A DNA stretch of 64,000 nt from Bordetella holmesii ATCC 51541 (lineage in GTDB: Bacteria; Pseudomonadota; Gammaproteobacteria; Burkholderiales; Burkholderiaceae_B), in assembly GCA_000612485.1 (NCBI GenBank), contig CP007494.1, positions 62,001 through 126,000 of the forward strand, read 5' to 3'. Every line of letters starts with the position of its first letter. The first letter of the stretch is position 1. The notes under the pieces are model-generated. The model saw only the letters and a list, made by a program, of their open reading frames with translations. It had not been told where the DNA came from and did not search any database. The position numbers and the translations under genes were made by a program. This document shows positions 30,012 through 39,543 of the stretch, one piece after another.

Positions 30012-30046
30012 AAAAAAACGGCCTTCCATCGCGGAAGGCCGTTTTT
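30012..30046. terminator. Bidirectional rho-independent terminator
   Basis: Perfect 14-bp stem (30014-30027 and 30033-30046, loop of five) with A-rich 5' arm and five T at the 3' end. It separates the lipoprotein gene from convergent bamC and serves both strands. Confidence 0.92.
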
Positions 30047-30063
30047 CATTGCAGCATCAGGAC

Positions 30064-31182
30064 TTACATCTTGTCCTTGAGCACGCTCAGCAGACGTTGC
30101 GCCGTCGCGCTGTTATCGCGCTGGCCATTGCTGTCGAGCACGGTGACCTGAGTCTGATCCCCTGAGCCGGCCACATGAATCCGGTATTGCGCGGCGGCAG
30201 CCTTCTTATCGCCACCGAACAGCCGGCTGAAGAAGCCAGGCTCATCGTTCTTCAGACCCGTGTCGCTGTCGACATAGCGCACGAAGTAATCGCCCGCACT
30301 ACGGTCGCGATCATCCACTGCGAAGCCGCCCGAATCCAGCGCCACGCCCACGCGGCGCCATGCCCGGTCAAAGGACTCTGCGACCACCAGCATCGCACCT
30401 TCAGCACGCACGCTTTGCTCGACGGCCGGACGTTGGGGCGCGGCCTCGGCCTGAGCCACCAGCTTGCGCGCAGCGTCCACATCGGTGCCCAGATAGACCA
30501 TCAAACGCGCCAGCATGGCGGCGTTCAGGCCGGGATCTTCCTTGCCGTTGGTCCACTGCACCTGGCCGCCATCGGGACCGGTGCGCTTCTCGAGCATCTG
30601 CGAATGGCTGATGAAGATCTCGGTGTGGCCGTTGACGCGTTCGACCCGAGTGCGGAATTTTTCGCGCTCGCCGCTATCCCAGGCCGTTTCCAGCACGGCA
30701 CCGAGCAACTGACGCAGCCAGCTTTCAGGAATCTTGGCGCGGTTTTCTGCCCATTCGGTCTCGATCAGACCCGAACGCGGATCATTGGTCGCCACGGTAA
30801 AGCCCGTGTCGGTCCAGAAATCGACCACCTTGGGGAAGATCTGCTCTGGTGAGCGTTGCACCACCAGCCAGCGCAGATTGCCATCGCGCTCGACTTTCAT
30901 GTCATCACGCTGCGGCAGGACATTGCTGCTTTGCGGGGCCGACACAACCTGCTGACCTTGCGCCTGATACTGAGAGAACGTGGTCGAGCCCGACGCTGGC
31001 GCCTTGTAGCGCGGATCGGCATTTGCCTGAGTCAGATCTGGCGGAATGGAGAGCGGTTCGCCACGGCGAGTGCTCTTGTAGTCAATGGATTCATCATTGC
31101 CCATGAGCTGGTTGATGTCATTGCAACCCGACAACAACATCAGGGCCATCAATGCCGAAATGCCGGCATGACGAGTATTCAT
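30064..31182 (-). CDS. bamC: Outer-membrane assembly lipoprotein BamC
   Basis: 372 residues. Signal peptide and lipobox LLSGC; N-terminal flexible region (NDESIDYKSTRRGEPLSIPPDLT, split pattern typical of BamC) and two helix-grip domains (residues about 95-210 and 240-365). Part of the BamABCDE machine that inserts beta-barrels into the outer membrane. ATG 31182 is used because the lipoprotein signal starts there; upstream frame is unrelated. Lies 17 bases downstream of dapA on the same strand, the common dapA-bamC arrangement. Confidence 0.92.
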   Translation of the reverse strand: MNTRHAGISALMALMLLSGCNDINQLMGNDESIDYKSTRRGEPLSIPPDLTQANADPRYKAPASGSTTFSQYQAQGQQVVSAPQSSNVLPQRDDMKVERDGNLRWLVVQRSPEQIFPKVVDFWTDTGFTVATNDPRSGLIETEWAENRAKIPESWLRQLLGAVLETAWDSGEREKFRTRVERVNGHTEIFISHSQMLEKRTGPDGGQVQWTNGKEDPGLNAAMLARLMVYLGTDVDAARKLVAQAEAAPQRPAVEQSVRAEGAMLVVAESFDRAWRRVGVALDSGGFAVDDRDRSAGDYFVRYVDSDTGLKNDEPGFFSRLFGGDKKAAAAQYRIHVAGSGDQTQVTVLDSNGQRDNSATAQRLLSVLKDKM

Positions 31183-31199
31183 ACGCGTCCTCACGATAT

Positions 31200-32105
31200 T
31201 TAAAGCAGACCGACTTCCTGGAGTGCGCGACGAACAGTGTCGTGATGCGCAGCCCCCAGTTCGACCAGCGGCAGGCGATAACCCAGCGCGCTGCGTCCCA
31301 TTTGAGCCAGCGCCCATTTGACGGGGATAGGATTGGCCTCGACGAACAAGGCCTTGTTCAGACGGGCCAGATGGGCGTTAAGCTCTCGGACGCGGGGCAC
31401 ATCACCGGCCTGGGCGGCGGCGCACAGCTGACTCATCAGCTTGGGCGCTACGTTCGCGGTCACGGAGATATTGCCTTGCGCGCCCAGCAGCATCAGAGCC
31501 GCGGCGGTGGGATCATCGCCACTGAAGATCTGAAACTGCGCCGGAACTTCACGCAGGAGCAAGGCGCCACGGGCGATGTCACCCGTCGCATCCTTGATGC
31601 CGATGACGCCCGGCACTTGGGCCAGGCGCAACACGGTTTCGTTGGACATGTCGGCCACCGTACGGCCGGGCACGTTATACAGAATGGTCGGCAGATCCAC
31701 CGCTTCCTGAATGGCACGGAAGTGCTGGTAGATGCCTTCCTGGGTAGGCTTGTTGTAGTAGGGCACCACCGACAGGCCGGCCTGCGCGCCCACAGCCTTG
31801 GCATGGCGCGCCAGATGAATGGCCTCATCGGTGGAGTTGGCGCCGACTCCGGCGACCACGGGGATACGGCCTGCCGCATGCTCCACGGCTACGCGGATCA
31901 ACTCGGCGTGCTCGTCCATGGAAACGGTGGGCGACTCGCCTGTCGTGCCGACCACGACCAGCGCGTTCGTACCTTCCTGGACATGCCAGTCGATCAACGC
32001 CCGATATGCGGTGTAGTCCAGGCTACCGTCGGGCTGCATCGGGGTGACCAAAGCCACCATGCTGCCCTTGAAAGTAATGTCTGCGGTCAAAGCAGAGGAT
32101 GCCAT
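31200..32105 (-). CDS. dapA: 4-hydroxy-tetrahydrodipicolinate synthase
   Basis: Condenses pyruvate and aspartate semialdehyde, the first committed step of lysine and meso-diaminopimelate synthesis. 301 residues. [10 protein letters not shown] (pyruvate binding), the tyrosine in [24 protein letters not shown] and the Schiff-base lysine in GIKDATGD are all present. The ATG at 32105 gives the normal N-terminus [24 protein letters not shown] lies upstream. Operonic with bamC. Confidence 0.95.
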   Translation of the reverse strand: MASSALTADITFKGSMVALVTPMQPDGSLDYTAYRALIDWHVQEGTNALVVVGTTGESPTVSMDEHAELIRVAVEHAAGRIPVVAGVGANSTDEAIHLARHAKAVGAQAGLSVVPYYNKPTQEGIYQHFRAIQEAVDLPTILYNVPGRTVADMSNETVLRLAQVPGVIGIKDATGDIARGALLLREVPAQFQIFSGDDPTAAALMLLGAQGNISVTANVAPKLMSQLCAAAQAGDVPRVRELNAHLARLNKALFVEANPIPVKWALAQMGRSALGYRLPLVELGAAHHDTVRRALQEVGLL

Positions 32106-32190
32106 GATTTCGAGGGGCTCCTGACCTGGAACCCATGCTCCAGGCGTCAATCTATTGAACCGGCGAGTTTACCGGATATTGAACAAAATC

Positions 32191-32838
32191 CTAGAGAAAC
32201 CAGTTCACGATACTGGCCCCGAGGGAAAAGATCGGCTCCATCAACACCCACAGGACATCCGTCACCAACAGCAACAGGACGATGATCAGACCATAGGGTT
32301 CGATCCGAGAATACTGCCAAGCCAGACGGTGCGGCAGCAGGCTAAACAGAATCCGCCCGCCATCAAGCGGCAAAATAGGCAGCAGGTTAAGCGCCATTAG
32401 CACCAAATTAACGCTGATGCCGGCCTGGGCCATTTCGTACCAGAAATTTTCAGTCAGCTCCATTTCGCGATAGAGCCGAAAACAGAGCACCCAGACAATG
32501 GCCATGAGCAGGTTCGACGCCGGCCCCGCCAGCGCAACCCAGAGCATATCGCGCTTGGGGCGGCGCAGACGTCCGAAATCAACTGGAACGGGTTTCGCCC
32601 AACCAAACAACAAACCGCCGGCGCCCAACAGCTTGGAGGTCAACAAAATGACGACCGGCACCAGCAAAGTCCCCACGGGGTCGATATGCTTGAGCGGGTT
32701 GAGCGTCACCCGCCCTGCCTGCTGGGCGGTCGGGTCGCCAAACAGGCGAGCAACGTAGCCGTGCGCAGCCTCATGCAAGGTGATGGCGAAAATAACAGGG
32801 ATCGCGTAGACGGCGATGGTCTGAATGATGTCGTTCAT
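32191..32838 (-). CDS. Site-2-protease-type (M50) membrane metalloprotease
   Basis: 215 residues, five or six membrane helices. Zinc-binding HEAAH near residue 22 and the third ligand in LLPILPLDGGRILFSLLP near residue 160 match the short M50B/rhomboid-like site-2 protease group. Other landmarks are AGRVTLNPLKHIDPVGTL and WVALAGPASNLLMA. It would cut substrates within the inner membrane; the substrate is unknown. Downstream of the yciO-like pseudogene on the same strand. Confidence 0.9.
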   Translation of the reverse strand: MNDIIQTIAVYAIPVIFAITLHEAAHGYVARLFGDPTAQQAGRVTLNPLKHIDPVGTLLVPVVILLTSKLLGAGGLLFGWAKPVPVDFGRLRRPKRDMLWVALAGPASNLLMAIVWVLCFRLYREMELTENFWYEMAQAGISVNLVLMALNLLPILPLDGGRILFSLLPHRLAWQYSRIEPYGLIIVLLLLVTDVLWVLMEPIFSLGASIVNWFL

Positions 32839-32922
32839 GGCCGCGCCATTGTAGAGGCAGCTTGGCGCCGTGGGGCATGCCGTCGCAAATCAACACTGAG
32901 AGAGCACTTGCTGCCTGCCCGA

Positions 32923-33548
32923 TCAGGACAAACCCAGCGCTTGCGGATCACCGCGTCCGCGCCGCAGCACCACCGGCTCGTCACCGGTAAGGTCAATGAC
33001 CGTCGTCGGATGCTGCGCGCACGCACCGGCGTCGATCACGGCGGCCAACTCGTGCGCATAGCGCAGCCCGATGTCTTCGGGATCGTTCAGGGCATCTTCT
33101 TCGTCGCGGGGGATAAGCGTCGTCGACAGCAAAGGGCACCCACCTGCTCGAGCAAAGCCAGCGCGACCGCATGCTCGGGCACGCGTATCCCTATGGTCTT
33201 GCGGGAAGGATGCGATACGCGCCGCGGCACTTCACGTGTTGCCTCGAGGATAAAGGTCCACGGCCCCGGCGTTGCCAGCTTCAGCAAACGGTACTGCCGG
33301 TTGTCGACCTTGGCGAAGTGGCCGATCTCGGCCAGATCGCGGCACAACAGCGTCAGGTGATGGCGCTCATCCAGACCCCGCAGCCGACGCAGACGGTCGG
33401 CGGCGTCCTTGTCGTCCAGCCGGGCGACCACCGCATAGCTGGAGTCGGTCGGGACGGCGACCAGACCGCCGTCACTGATGCACTGCGCGGCCTGCTTGAG
33501 CAGACGCGCCTGTGGGTTATCGGGATGAATAGTCAGATGCAGAGCCAT
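32923..33548 (-). pseudogene. YciO/Sua5-family protein, frameshifted
   Basis: The first 135 codons (MALHLTIHPDNPQARLLKQA, GGLVAVPTDSSYAVVARLDD, KTIGIRVPEHAVALALLEQVG) belong to the Sua5/YciO/YrdC family, which binds RNA and threonylcarbamoyl-AMP. The frame then breaks near 33130-33137 and the rest (LLSTTLIPRDEEDALNDPED ... VVLRRGRGDPQAL) lies in the next frame; one missing base explains it. YciO itself is non-essential in other bacteria. Followed by the site-2 protease gene. Confidence 0.87.
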
Positions 33549-33612
33549 GGATTTATCCTACCATTAGTCCTGCGAACCGGCCATGCAGCCGGCTACGCCC
33601 AAGGAGAGCGCC

Positions 33613-34458
33613 ATGCGCATGGATGATTCGCGCGAAAGTGACAATATTGAAGACCGCCGCAGCCAAGGCCCACGCCTTGGCAAGGGCAGCATCGGCCTGG
33701 GCACCATTGTGCTCGCATTGGTCGCCATGTACTTTGGGGTCGACCCCTCAGTCGTGCTGCAAATGGCCCAAGGCCCCGACTCCGGGCAACAGCAGGCGCC
33801 GGCGCCGCGTAGCGATGATCCAGCCAGCCGGTTCATCGCCCGTGTCCTGGGCGAAACCGAAGACACCTGGAGCACGATATTCCAGCGCGACCTCAACCGC
33901 CAGTATGTCGCGCCCAAGCTGGTGCTCTTCCGTGGCGCCACGCAAACGGCATGCGGCACCGGACAGGCAGCCATGGGGCCGTTCTATTGCCCTGCCGACC
34001 GCAAGGTCTATCTGGACCTGAGCTTTTTCGACGAAATGCAGCGCAAGCTCAACGCGCCGGGCGACTTTGCCCAGGCCTATGTCATCGCTCACGAGGTCGG
34101 CCATCACGTCCAAAACCTGCTGGGCATCGCCGACCAGGTCGATCAGGCCAGGCGACTCAACCCGGCTCAGGCCAATGCGTTGTCGGTTCGCACGGAACTG
34201 CAGGCGGACTGTTTTGCCGGCCTGTGGGCACGGCGAGCCAATCAGGCGCGCCACATTCTGGAAAACGGTGATATCGAAGAAGGCCTGAACGCCGCCAGCG
34301 CCATCGGCGACGATACCCTGCAACGCAAGAGTCAAGGCTATGTCGTGCCTGACGCCTTCACGCACGGCAGCTCGGCCCAGCGCGTGCGCTGGTTCAAGCG
34401 CGGCCTGGAATCCGGCGATCTGCGCCACTGTGACACCTTCGGCGCAGGCCAGCTCTAA
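33613..34458 (+). CDS. Neutral zinc metallopeptidase (YpfJ family)
   Basis: 281 residues. One N-terminal membrane helix (GSIGLGTIVLALVAMYFGV) anchors it; the extracytoplasmic domain carries HEVGHHVQNLLG, with a downstream glutamate in SVRTELQADCFAGLWA as probable third ligand. ATG 33613 follows AGGAG by seven to eight bases. Divergent from the yciO-like pseudogene. The family is widespread but its substrate is unknown. Confidence 0.9.
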   Translation: MRMDDSRESDNIEDRRSQGPRLGKGSIGLGTIVLALVAMYFGVDPSVVLQMAQGPDSGQQQAPAPRSDDPASRFIARVLGETEDTWSTIFQRDLNRQYVAPKLVLFRGATQTACGTGQAAMGPFYCPADRKVYLDLSFFDEMQRKLNAPGDFAQAYVIAHEVGHHVQNLLGIADQVDQARRLNPAQANALSVRTELQADCFAGLWARRANQARHILENGDIEEGLNAASAIGDDTLQRKSQGYVVPDAFTHGSSAQRVRWFKRGLESGDLRHCDTFGAGQL

Positions 34459-34787
34459 GACTTGTCGCTCGCACATAAAACCCGCATACTTTGTGGTTTT
34501 TCTAGCCAGTTACCATACCGGATGCGGTCATTCAGCCTGAAGGCTGGCTATCTTGTAAGATAGCGCCCCTTTTGCGTACATGACTGGATCGCACTTGTTC
34601 GAGCGTGCGGCTCTGTCGCCTGGATGTCTCTTTGGCGAGGCACTTTTTGCCGCAACCCATCCAGGGAGCCCAATCCCATCGGTCAGGCTCCAAGGTTGGC
34701 GGCAGGCTCTGCGCGCAAGACCTCACTGGCTGGAGGGGCGGCGCCCCGCTCCTGGACTGGCATACGCATTCATTCTTTTTTTCGCCC
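34459..34787. other. Gene-free interval with a short perfect hairpin
   Basis: About 330 bases without a credible gene. An 8-bp perfect stem with a two-base loop (34547-34564) is followed by CCCCTTTT, a weak terminator for the metallopeptidase gene. The last 20 bases before the next gene are pyrimidine-rich (seven T) and lack a Shine-Dalgarno sequence. Confidence 0.5.
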
Positions 34788-35339
34788 ATGGCCAACAAAG
34801 TCGAACCCCTCATCACCCCGGACGAGGTCCAGGAGATCCTGGCCGAACCAAAGGAAACCGTAAAACCGATTTCCTGGGTGCACCGGCCGCTGAATGCCTC
34901 GGGCACGGCTGCGCCTGGCTTGTGGATGGAGTTTGGTTCAGCCTGTAAGGTCAAAGGCGAGGTCCGCGAGGATGTGATTTTTCGCGTCTTTTATCGCAGC
35001 CCACGCACGAGCGTGCAAGGCCAGGCCGCAATCATGATGGGCGAGACCTTCAGCGCCAGCCTGTTTGTCGGCCCGCACCGAGTATTGAGTGTGGACAGCG
35101 ATGACAGCTTCCACAGCAGCCTGGTGGGCAACGGCCTGCCCAATTATCGCCGCGTGCTGACCGATCGCAGCCACCAGCACATTTGGGTAGCCGAAGGCGA
35201 AGGCTATGCCGAACCCATCATCCCGGCGCTGAGCAGCATCTCGGCACTGATCGACTACTTTCTGCCGCGTGCGAATCTGACGCTGGCCGGCGGCTTTGCC
35301 CATCCCTTGAAAGGCCGCCAAATCGAATTGATCCTATGA
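34788..35339 (+). CDS. Protein of unknown function, partner of DUF1828-like gene
   Basis: 183 residues, soluble, no signal peptide. I do not recognise the family. Visible features are an N-terminal acidic helix (LITPDEVQEILAEPKETVKP), a mixed alpha/beta body (IFRVFYRSPRTSVQGQAAIM, ASLFVGPHRVLSVDSDDSFH) and an HQHIWVAEGEGYAEPI segment. The start MANKVEP is chosen because it overlaps nothing and begins the patterned region; no Shine-Dalgarno is visible, only a T-rich leader. Its stop overlaps the next start (ATGA), so the two proteins probably act together. Confidence 0.65.
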   Translation: MANKVEPLITPDEVQEILAEPKETVKPISWVHRPLNASGTAAPGLWMEFGSACKVKGEVREDVIFRVFYRSPRTSVQGQAAIMMGETFSASLFVGPHRVLSVDSDDSFHSSLVGNGLPNYRRVLTDRSHQHIWVAEGEGYAEPIIPALSSISALIDYFLPRANLTLAGGFAHPLKGRQIELIL

Positions 35340-36099
35340 GCAATTTCCTCGAAGCTTCCGGCTGGACGGTCATCCCCGCCGGCGAACGCGCCATCCGCGC
35401 CATTGCCCCCATGACGCTAGGCCTGGACGGGCAACACGCCGCCTTTTTCATCGCGTACCCGGATGACGAAAGCTTTTATCTGACCGATGGCGGCGAAACC
35501 GCGATGCACGCGGCCAACTACGGGATCGAACTTGTCAGCAAGCGCCTGGAAGTCCTCAACCAGACGCCGGGCGTGACTCTCGCGAGTTTCGACGAAGGCG
35601 GAGCCATTGTGGCCAGCGGCCCCAAGAGCCAGTTGCAGGAAGCGCTCTGGGATGCCGTGAAGCTAGCCATGGCCCTGTCTTTCCAATGCGCCAAGTGGAT
35701 GCCCAAATTCAGTCGCTTGCGCTTCCGGGCCCAAGTGGGTCGAGCACTGCTCGATGCCCTGGGGCCGAACCGCCTGCTCAAGGGCGCACGCGCACAGGGC
35801 AGCAGCGGCCATGCCGCCGATTTTGTATTTGCCGTACGCGCCGAACAAAACAACTCGGTCACTTACATCGAGCCGATTGCCCTGAAAGCCGGAAAAAAGT
35901 CGACTGGACCCAGGTTTATCAAACCCACGGAAAAATGTCGGACGTCAAAATGGCCGATGCGCGCAATGCGCGCATGGTCATCCTGGAAGATGGCGCTTCT
36001 ACTGAGGAATTCAAAAAGGCTACGGCCATTCTCGAACAATCAGCGCTGGTGCGCACCCTCAATCGGACGCGCAACTGGACCGAGTTGTTCACCGGCTGA
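35336..36099 (+). pseudogene. DUF1828-type protein, frameshifted
   Basis: N-terminal half (residues 1-90) fits DUF1828 (FIAYPDDESFYLTDGGETAM, GIELVSKRLEVLNQTPGV); the C-terminal half is DUF1829-like. The frame breaks in the A-run at 35893-35898 (six A); with a seventh A it continues as KKVDWTQVYQTHGKMSDVKM ... RTRNWTELFTG, about 254 residues, stop at 36099. DUF1828 genes are often found on phages and mobile islands. Coupled to the upstream unknown gene. Could be a genuine deletion or a homopolymer error. Confidence 0.8.
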
Positions 36100-36102
36100 C
36101 AC

Positions 36103-36369
36103 TCAGACGGCGCGGGACATCGTGATCAGGCCGTCGACGATCTCGCGGCCATGCGTGACCGCCGCATGGACAGCCTCTCTAGGGCTGTAGACGCTGGCCC
36201 CCTCCGCGAAGCAGGGCACCGGATACTCATCACCTTCGTCGTGAATGGAATCCGCCTGAACAACGACTATGGTCGCCGTAAACAACGGGCCACTAGCGGC
36301 TGGACTCACCTCGCGCGCCACCTTTGCCGTCAGGCGGTATCCCTTGTAAACCGAGTTGTTTGCTAACAC
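36103..36369 (-). CDS. Conserved hypothetical protein
   Basis: About 88 residues from a GTG at 36369 preceded by GAGAGGG at seven to eight bases; an ATG at 36396 in frame is the alternative. No signal peptide or membrane helix. Pattern (YKGYRLTAKVAREVSPAASG, PVPCFAEGASVYSPREAVHA, HGREIVDGL) resembles small proteins common in Burkholderiales of unknown function. Convergent with the DUF1828-like gene, three bases apart. Confidence 0.6.
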   Translation of the reverse strand: MLANNSVYKGYRLTAKVAREVSPAASGPLFTATIVVVQADSIHDEGDEYPVPCFAEGASVYSPREAVHAAVTHGREIVDGLITMSRAV

Positions 36370-36610
36370 TGGGACACCCTCTCTGATTATGAGCATACCC
36401 CGTATCTTTTGTTCAGTAGCGATATATTTTGTAATTGCTTAGAACGCTTGGTGCACCCTACTGGCCAAGCGAAAGAAGCCTGCGCGTATCTTGGCTTACT
36501 ACCACCATCCCGCGCCGCTCAGGATAGACGCCGTATGTGACCGCCCGACGGTGCGGCGGCCGACGGCAGAAAAACGCCCCCGATGCTGCGCGGCATGTCT
36601 CCGCGGCTCC

Positions 36611-36940
36611 CTAATCGGACAGCGCATCGAGCACACGGGCCGAGTAAACCATGGCGGCACCCGCATTGAGCGCGACGGCCACGCCCAGCGCCTCGGCGAT
36701 CTCTTCCTTCGTGGCCCCTTCCCGGCCGGCCTGCGCAGCATGCACCGCGATGCAGCCATCGCAACGTGTGGTCACCGCTACCGCCAAGGCGATCAGTTCG
36801 CGGGTTTTTCCGTCCAGTTGCGCGGTCTTGCCGGCGGCCCCGGCCAGCATTTGATACCCACTGAGCGTGCCGGGCGACAGCACGCCCAGTTCGGCAATAC
36901 GGGTCTTCAAGTCTTTACGGTAGTCGTCCCAATCGAGCAT
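36611..36940 (-). CDS. Carboxymuconolactone decarboxylase / AhpD-like protein
   Basis: 109 residues. The AhpD-type redox motif CDGCIAVH sits in RCDGCIAVHAAQAGREGATK, preceded by TRELIALAVAVTT. Such small helical proteins act as thiol peroxidases or reductants; the CxxC plus His argues for redox rather than decarboxylase activity. Single gene; the 210 bases between it and the upstream hypothetical gene show nothing notable. Confidence 0.9.
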   Translation of the reverse strand: MLDWDDYRKDLKTRIAELGVLSPGTLSGYQMLAGAAGKTAQLDGKTRELIALAVAVTTRCDGCIAVHAAQAGREGATKEEIAEALGVAVALNAGAAMVYSARVLDALSD

Positions 36941-37260
36941 GGCGATTCCTTGGCATCAGGCTGTGAGCAAACGCGCCATTGCGTTTGCGACTGCCATTGT
37001 GCGAGGCCCCGGCCAACCTTGAAATAGACGCTTGGCGCATTTTGCAGTACGAGCCGCCGGCGCCACCCCGACACGCTCCGAACGGCTGGCGCAACGGCGA
37101 TCTCATTGCCGCATCGAGGCGGGCCACACGCAGGAGATGCGTGATGCAGTCGAATCAGACCACATAATGGGCCACGGCTGCGGTGGTTCGGCACACTCAG
37201 GCACCGCCGCAAACCTGCCCGCAGACAGCGAGCCCGCCAGGCGTTTGCGGCCCGCGCAAG
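36941..37260. other. Intergenic region between the AhpD-like gene and tRNA-His
   Basis: About 320 bases without a gene that I can support. Small frames here have no protein-like pattern. No clear repeat was found. Confidence 0.5.
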
Positions 37261-37298
37261 AAAATAAAAAAGGCGCTTGAGCAATCGCTCAAGCGCCT
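37261..37298 (-). terminator. Terminator downstream of tRNA-His
   Basis: Perfect 12-bp stem (37271-37282 and 37287-37298, loop of four) followed on the minus strand by a T-rich run. It lies just after the tRNA 3' end in the direction of transcription. Confidence 0.9.
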
Positions 37299-37315
37299 GA
37301 TTCATCTACATTCGG

Positions 37316-37392
37316 TGGGGTGGCTGATGGGGCTCGAACCCACGACAACCGGAATCACAATCCGGGACTCTACCAACTGAGCTACAGCCACC
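37316..37392 (-). tRNA. tRNA-His (GTG)
   Basis: Minus-strand cloverleaf: acceptor GTGGCTG pairs with CAGCCAC, anticodon loop TTGTGAT gives GTG, T-loop GTTCGAGCC, encoded CCA at 37316-37318. The base before position 1 (37392) is G opposite discriminator C, the -1 G:C73 pair that identifies tRNA-His. Confidence 0.97.
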
Positions 37393-37523
37393 GCTGCAAA
37401 GAAAAAGAATTCTAGCACAAAATTTACGGTGTGCGCCAATTTCCGTTTGACCAAGCGGCCAGGATTGCTATCCTTGCGCGGGAACAGAGTCGCGCGGTGC
37501 GACTTCAGCCGTATGGAATGCGC

Positions 37524-38984
37524 ATGGAGCATATTGACGAACTTCTGAGCCAGTACTGGCCGCACTTGGTATTTGCCATCAGCGTCATCGCAGGGACCGT
37601 AGCCGCCATACACGTGGCCATGACCAAACAGGACGTACGCGCCGCCATTGCCTGGGTAGGCGTAGCCATGTTTTCGCCGATCTTTGGCGCCCTGCTCTAC
37701 TTCGTGGCCGGCGTTAACCGCACGCATCGCAGCCTGGTGTCGCAGCAGCGCGACGAAGCGGCTGTCGCCAATGTGGATCTGCTGCGTTCGGCCACACTGG
37801 GCGACGTCGTGCCTTATAGCGCCGCACAGTTTTCCTCCCTGCGCACGCTGGGTGACCAGTTAAGTTATTTTCAGCTTCTGGGTGGCAATCGCGTACGCCC
37901 ACTCAATGGCGGCGACGAGACCTATCCCGCCATGCTGGCCGCCATTCGTCAGGCCCAACACTGCATCGCAATGCAGAGCTATATCTTCGACAACGATCCG
38001 ATCGGGCGTGAAATCGCCGACGCGTTGATCGAGGCGCAGGCTCGCGGTGTGCAAGTCAGGGTGCTCATCGATGCCGTGGGTAGCCGCTACTCCCACCCGC
38101 CCATCGTGGGCCGGCTGATCAAAGGCGGTGTGCCCACGGCCCGCTTCATGACCAACCCCCTGGGGGTCTTGCGCATGCCCTATGCCAATCTGCGCAGCCA
38201 CCGCAAGATTCTGGTGGTCGACGGCTGCCATGGCCTGACCGGGGGCATGAATATCCGAGCGGCCTTCGTGTCCGCCTTGTCTGGCGCGCAAACCAATCAC
38301 GACACCCACTTCGAACTTCATGGTCCGGTCGTGGGCCAGTTGATGTCGGTGTTCGCCCATGACTGGAATTTCACCACCCACGAAACCCTGGCCGGCGAAC
38401 CCTGGTTTTCCGCGAGGCTGACCGAATCCGCCGGTACCGTGCCGGTGCGCTGCGTGGCCTCGGGGCCGGATCGCGCGCTGGGCAACAACCACAATATGCT
38501 GCTCGGGGCCCTGGCCGTCGCGCAGCATCATGTGCGCATCCAGTCGCCCTATTTCCTGCCAGACCAGACACTGATCGGCGCGCTGGCTACAGCAGCCCGG
38601 CGGGGTGTGGTGGTCGATGTCGTCATCCCGGACAAGAACAATCTGCGCCTGGTGGATTACGCCATGCAGGCACAACTGGATCAGATCGTTCGCACCGGCT
38701 GCCGAGTGTGGCGCGCGGGCGGTGCGTTTGACCATTCCAAACTGATGACCGTCGACGGTGTCTGGTCGTACGTGGGGTCCTCAAATCTGGATCCGCGCAG
38801 CCTGCGCTTGAATTTTGAACTGGACACGGAAGTCTACGATGCCAGCTTGGCGCAATGGGTGTCTGCCCGCATCGATGCCCGCATCGCCGCGGGTCAGCGC
38901 GTCACATTGGAGTCGTTGCTGGCCAGACCTTTTGCCACCCGATTACGCAATAAAGTGATCTGGTTGGCAACGCCCTATCTTTAA
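37524..38984 (+). CDS. cls: Cardiolipin synthase (phospholipase D family)
   Basis: 486 residues. Two N-terminal membrane helices (LVFAISVIAGTVAAIHVAM, AIAWVGVAMFSPIFGALLYF) form the PLDc_N region. Two HKD motifs follow: SHRKILVVDG near residue 230 and DHSKLMTVDG near residue 405, each ending in the Asp, with GSSNLDPRS after the second. It joins two phosphatidylglycerols into cardiolipin at the inner membrane. ATG 37524 chosen over 37518 and 37431 on spacing to GGA. Strong terminator downstream. Confidence 0.92.
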   Translation: MEHIDELLSQYWPHLVFAISVIAGTVAAIHVAMTKQDVRAAIAWVGVAMFSPIFGALLYFVAGVNRTHRSLVSQQRDEAAVANVDLLRSATLGDVVPYSAAQFSSLRTLGDQLSYFQLLGGNRVRPLNGGDETYPAMLAAIRQAQHCIAMQSYIFDNDPIGREIADALIEAQARGVQVRVLIDAVGSRYSHPPIVGRLIKGGVPTARFMTNPLGVLRMPYANLRSHRKILVVDGCHGLTGGMNIRAAFVSALSGAQTNHDTHFELHGPVVGQLMSVFAHDWNFTTHETLAGEPWFSARLTESAGTVPVRCVASGPDRALGNNHNMLLGALAVAQHHVRIQSPYFLPDQTLIGALATAARRGVVVDVVIPDKNNLRLVDYAMQAQLDQIVRTGCRVWRAGGAFDHSKLMTVDGVWSYVGSSNLDPRSLRLNFELDTEVYDASLAQWVSARIDARIAAGQRVTLESLLARPFATRLRNKVIWLATPYL

Positions 38985-39008
38985 ACGTCGCCAAAGCACC
39001 CGGACGCT

Positions 39009-39033
39009 GCGGCCTGCAAGGCCGCTTTTTTTT
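39009..39033 (+). terminator. Terminator of cls
   Basis: GCGGCC / GGCCGC stem with five-base loop followed by eight T at 39026-39033. Confidence 0.88.
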
Positions 39034-39054
39034 GCGTCAGCCGACAATCGGGCC

Positions 39055-39322
39055 GGCAAATAGCGGCTGACCTCGATTCCGGAGCCAACAGGCAGCAGCA
39101 CGCTCTGTGTGCCGGGCTTGGCGCGCAGGGCTCGGGCATAGGCCTTTCCTTCCAGAGATCCACACACACAAAATCGACGTCACCAGTCTGCGCGCCGGTG
39201 GCACGCATGCGCTGATCATGACCACCATCGCGGCCGCCCGGCGGCTCCGTTCGCGGAAGCGCCCGCTCCTGATCCATGCGGGTCTGATAACCCTGCAATA
39301 CCTGATTAACCCATGGATCCAT
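39055..39322 (-). pseudogene. Remnant of a SAM-dependent O-methyltransferase gene
   Basis: The minus strand keeps three recognisable pieces of a class I O-methyltransferase: an N-terminus (MDPWVNQVLQGYQTRMDQER), an internal piece DVDFVCVDLWK (the usual Asp-containing strand) directly after AQTG, and a C-terminal piece in another frame (YARALRAKPGTQSVLLPVGS then GIEVSRYLPA). The SAM-binding core (GTSYGYSTLW-type) is missing. Two internal deletions, one changing frame, explain this; about 270 bases remain of a gene normally near 650. The adjacent bases 39323-39543 contain a GC-rich inverted repeat (39449-39484) but no gene. Confidence 0.72.
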
Positions 39323-39543
39323 GACGTCTCCTTATCGGCACGCTGGCGTGCGGGAGCTACCCCTGACACCAGGCAGCGCACATCCAATCCTGAGGGCACG
39401 AGCACGACCGGGGACGACGGCGAGCCGCCGCAGCCCCCACATGGATAGCCCCTCGCCGCGCTGGCGGAGCCAGGTGGCGAGGGGCCGGGTGCAAACTCGG
39501 AGAGCGGATTAGCCAGCCATGGCGGTCATGGCCGTACCGGAAA

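Noticed and set aside
39449..39484. Terminator of the MFS gene
   Set aside because: The stem is good but no T-run follows on either strand.
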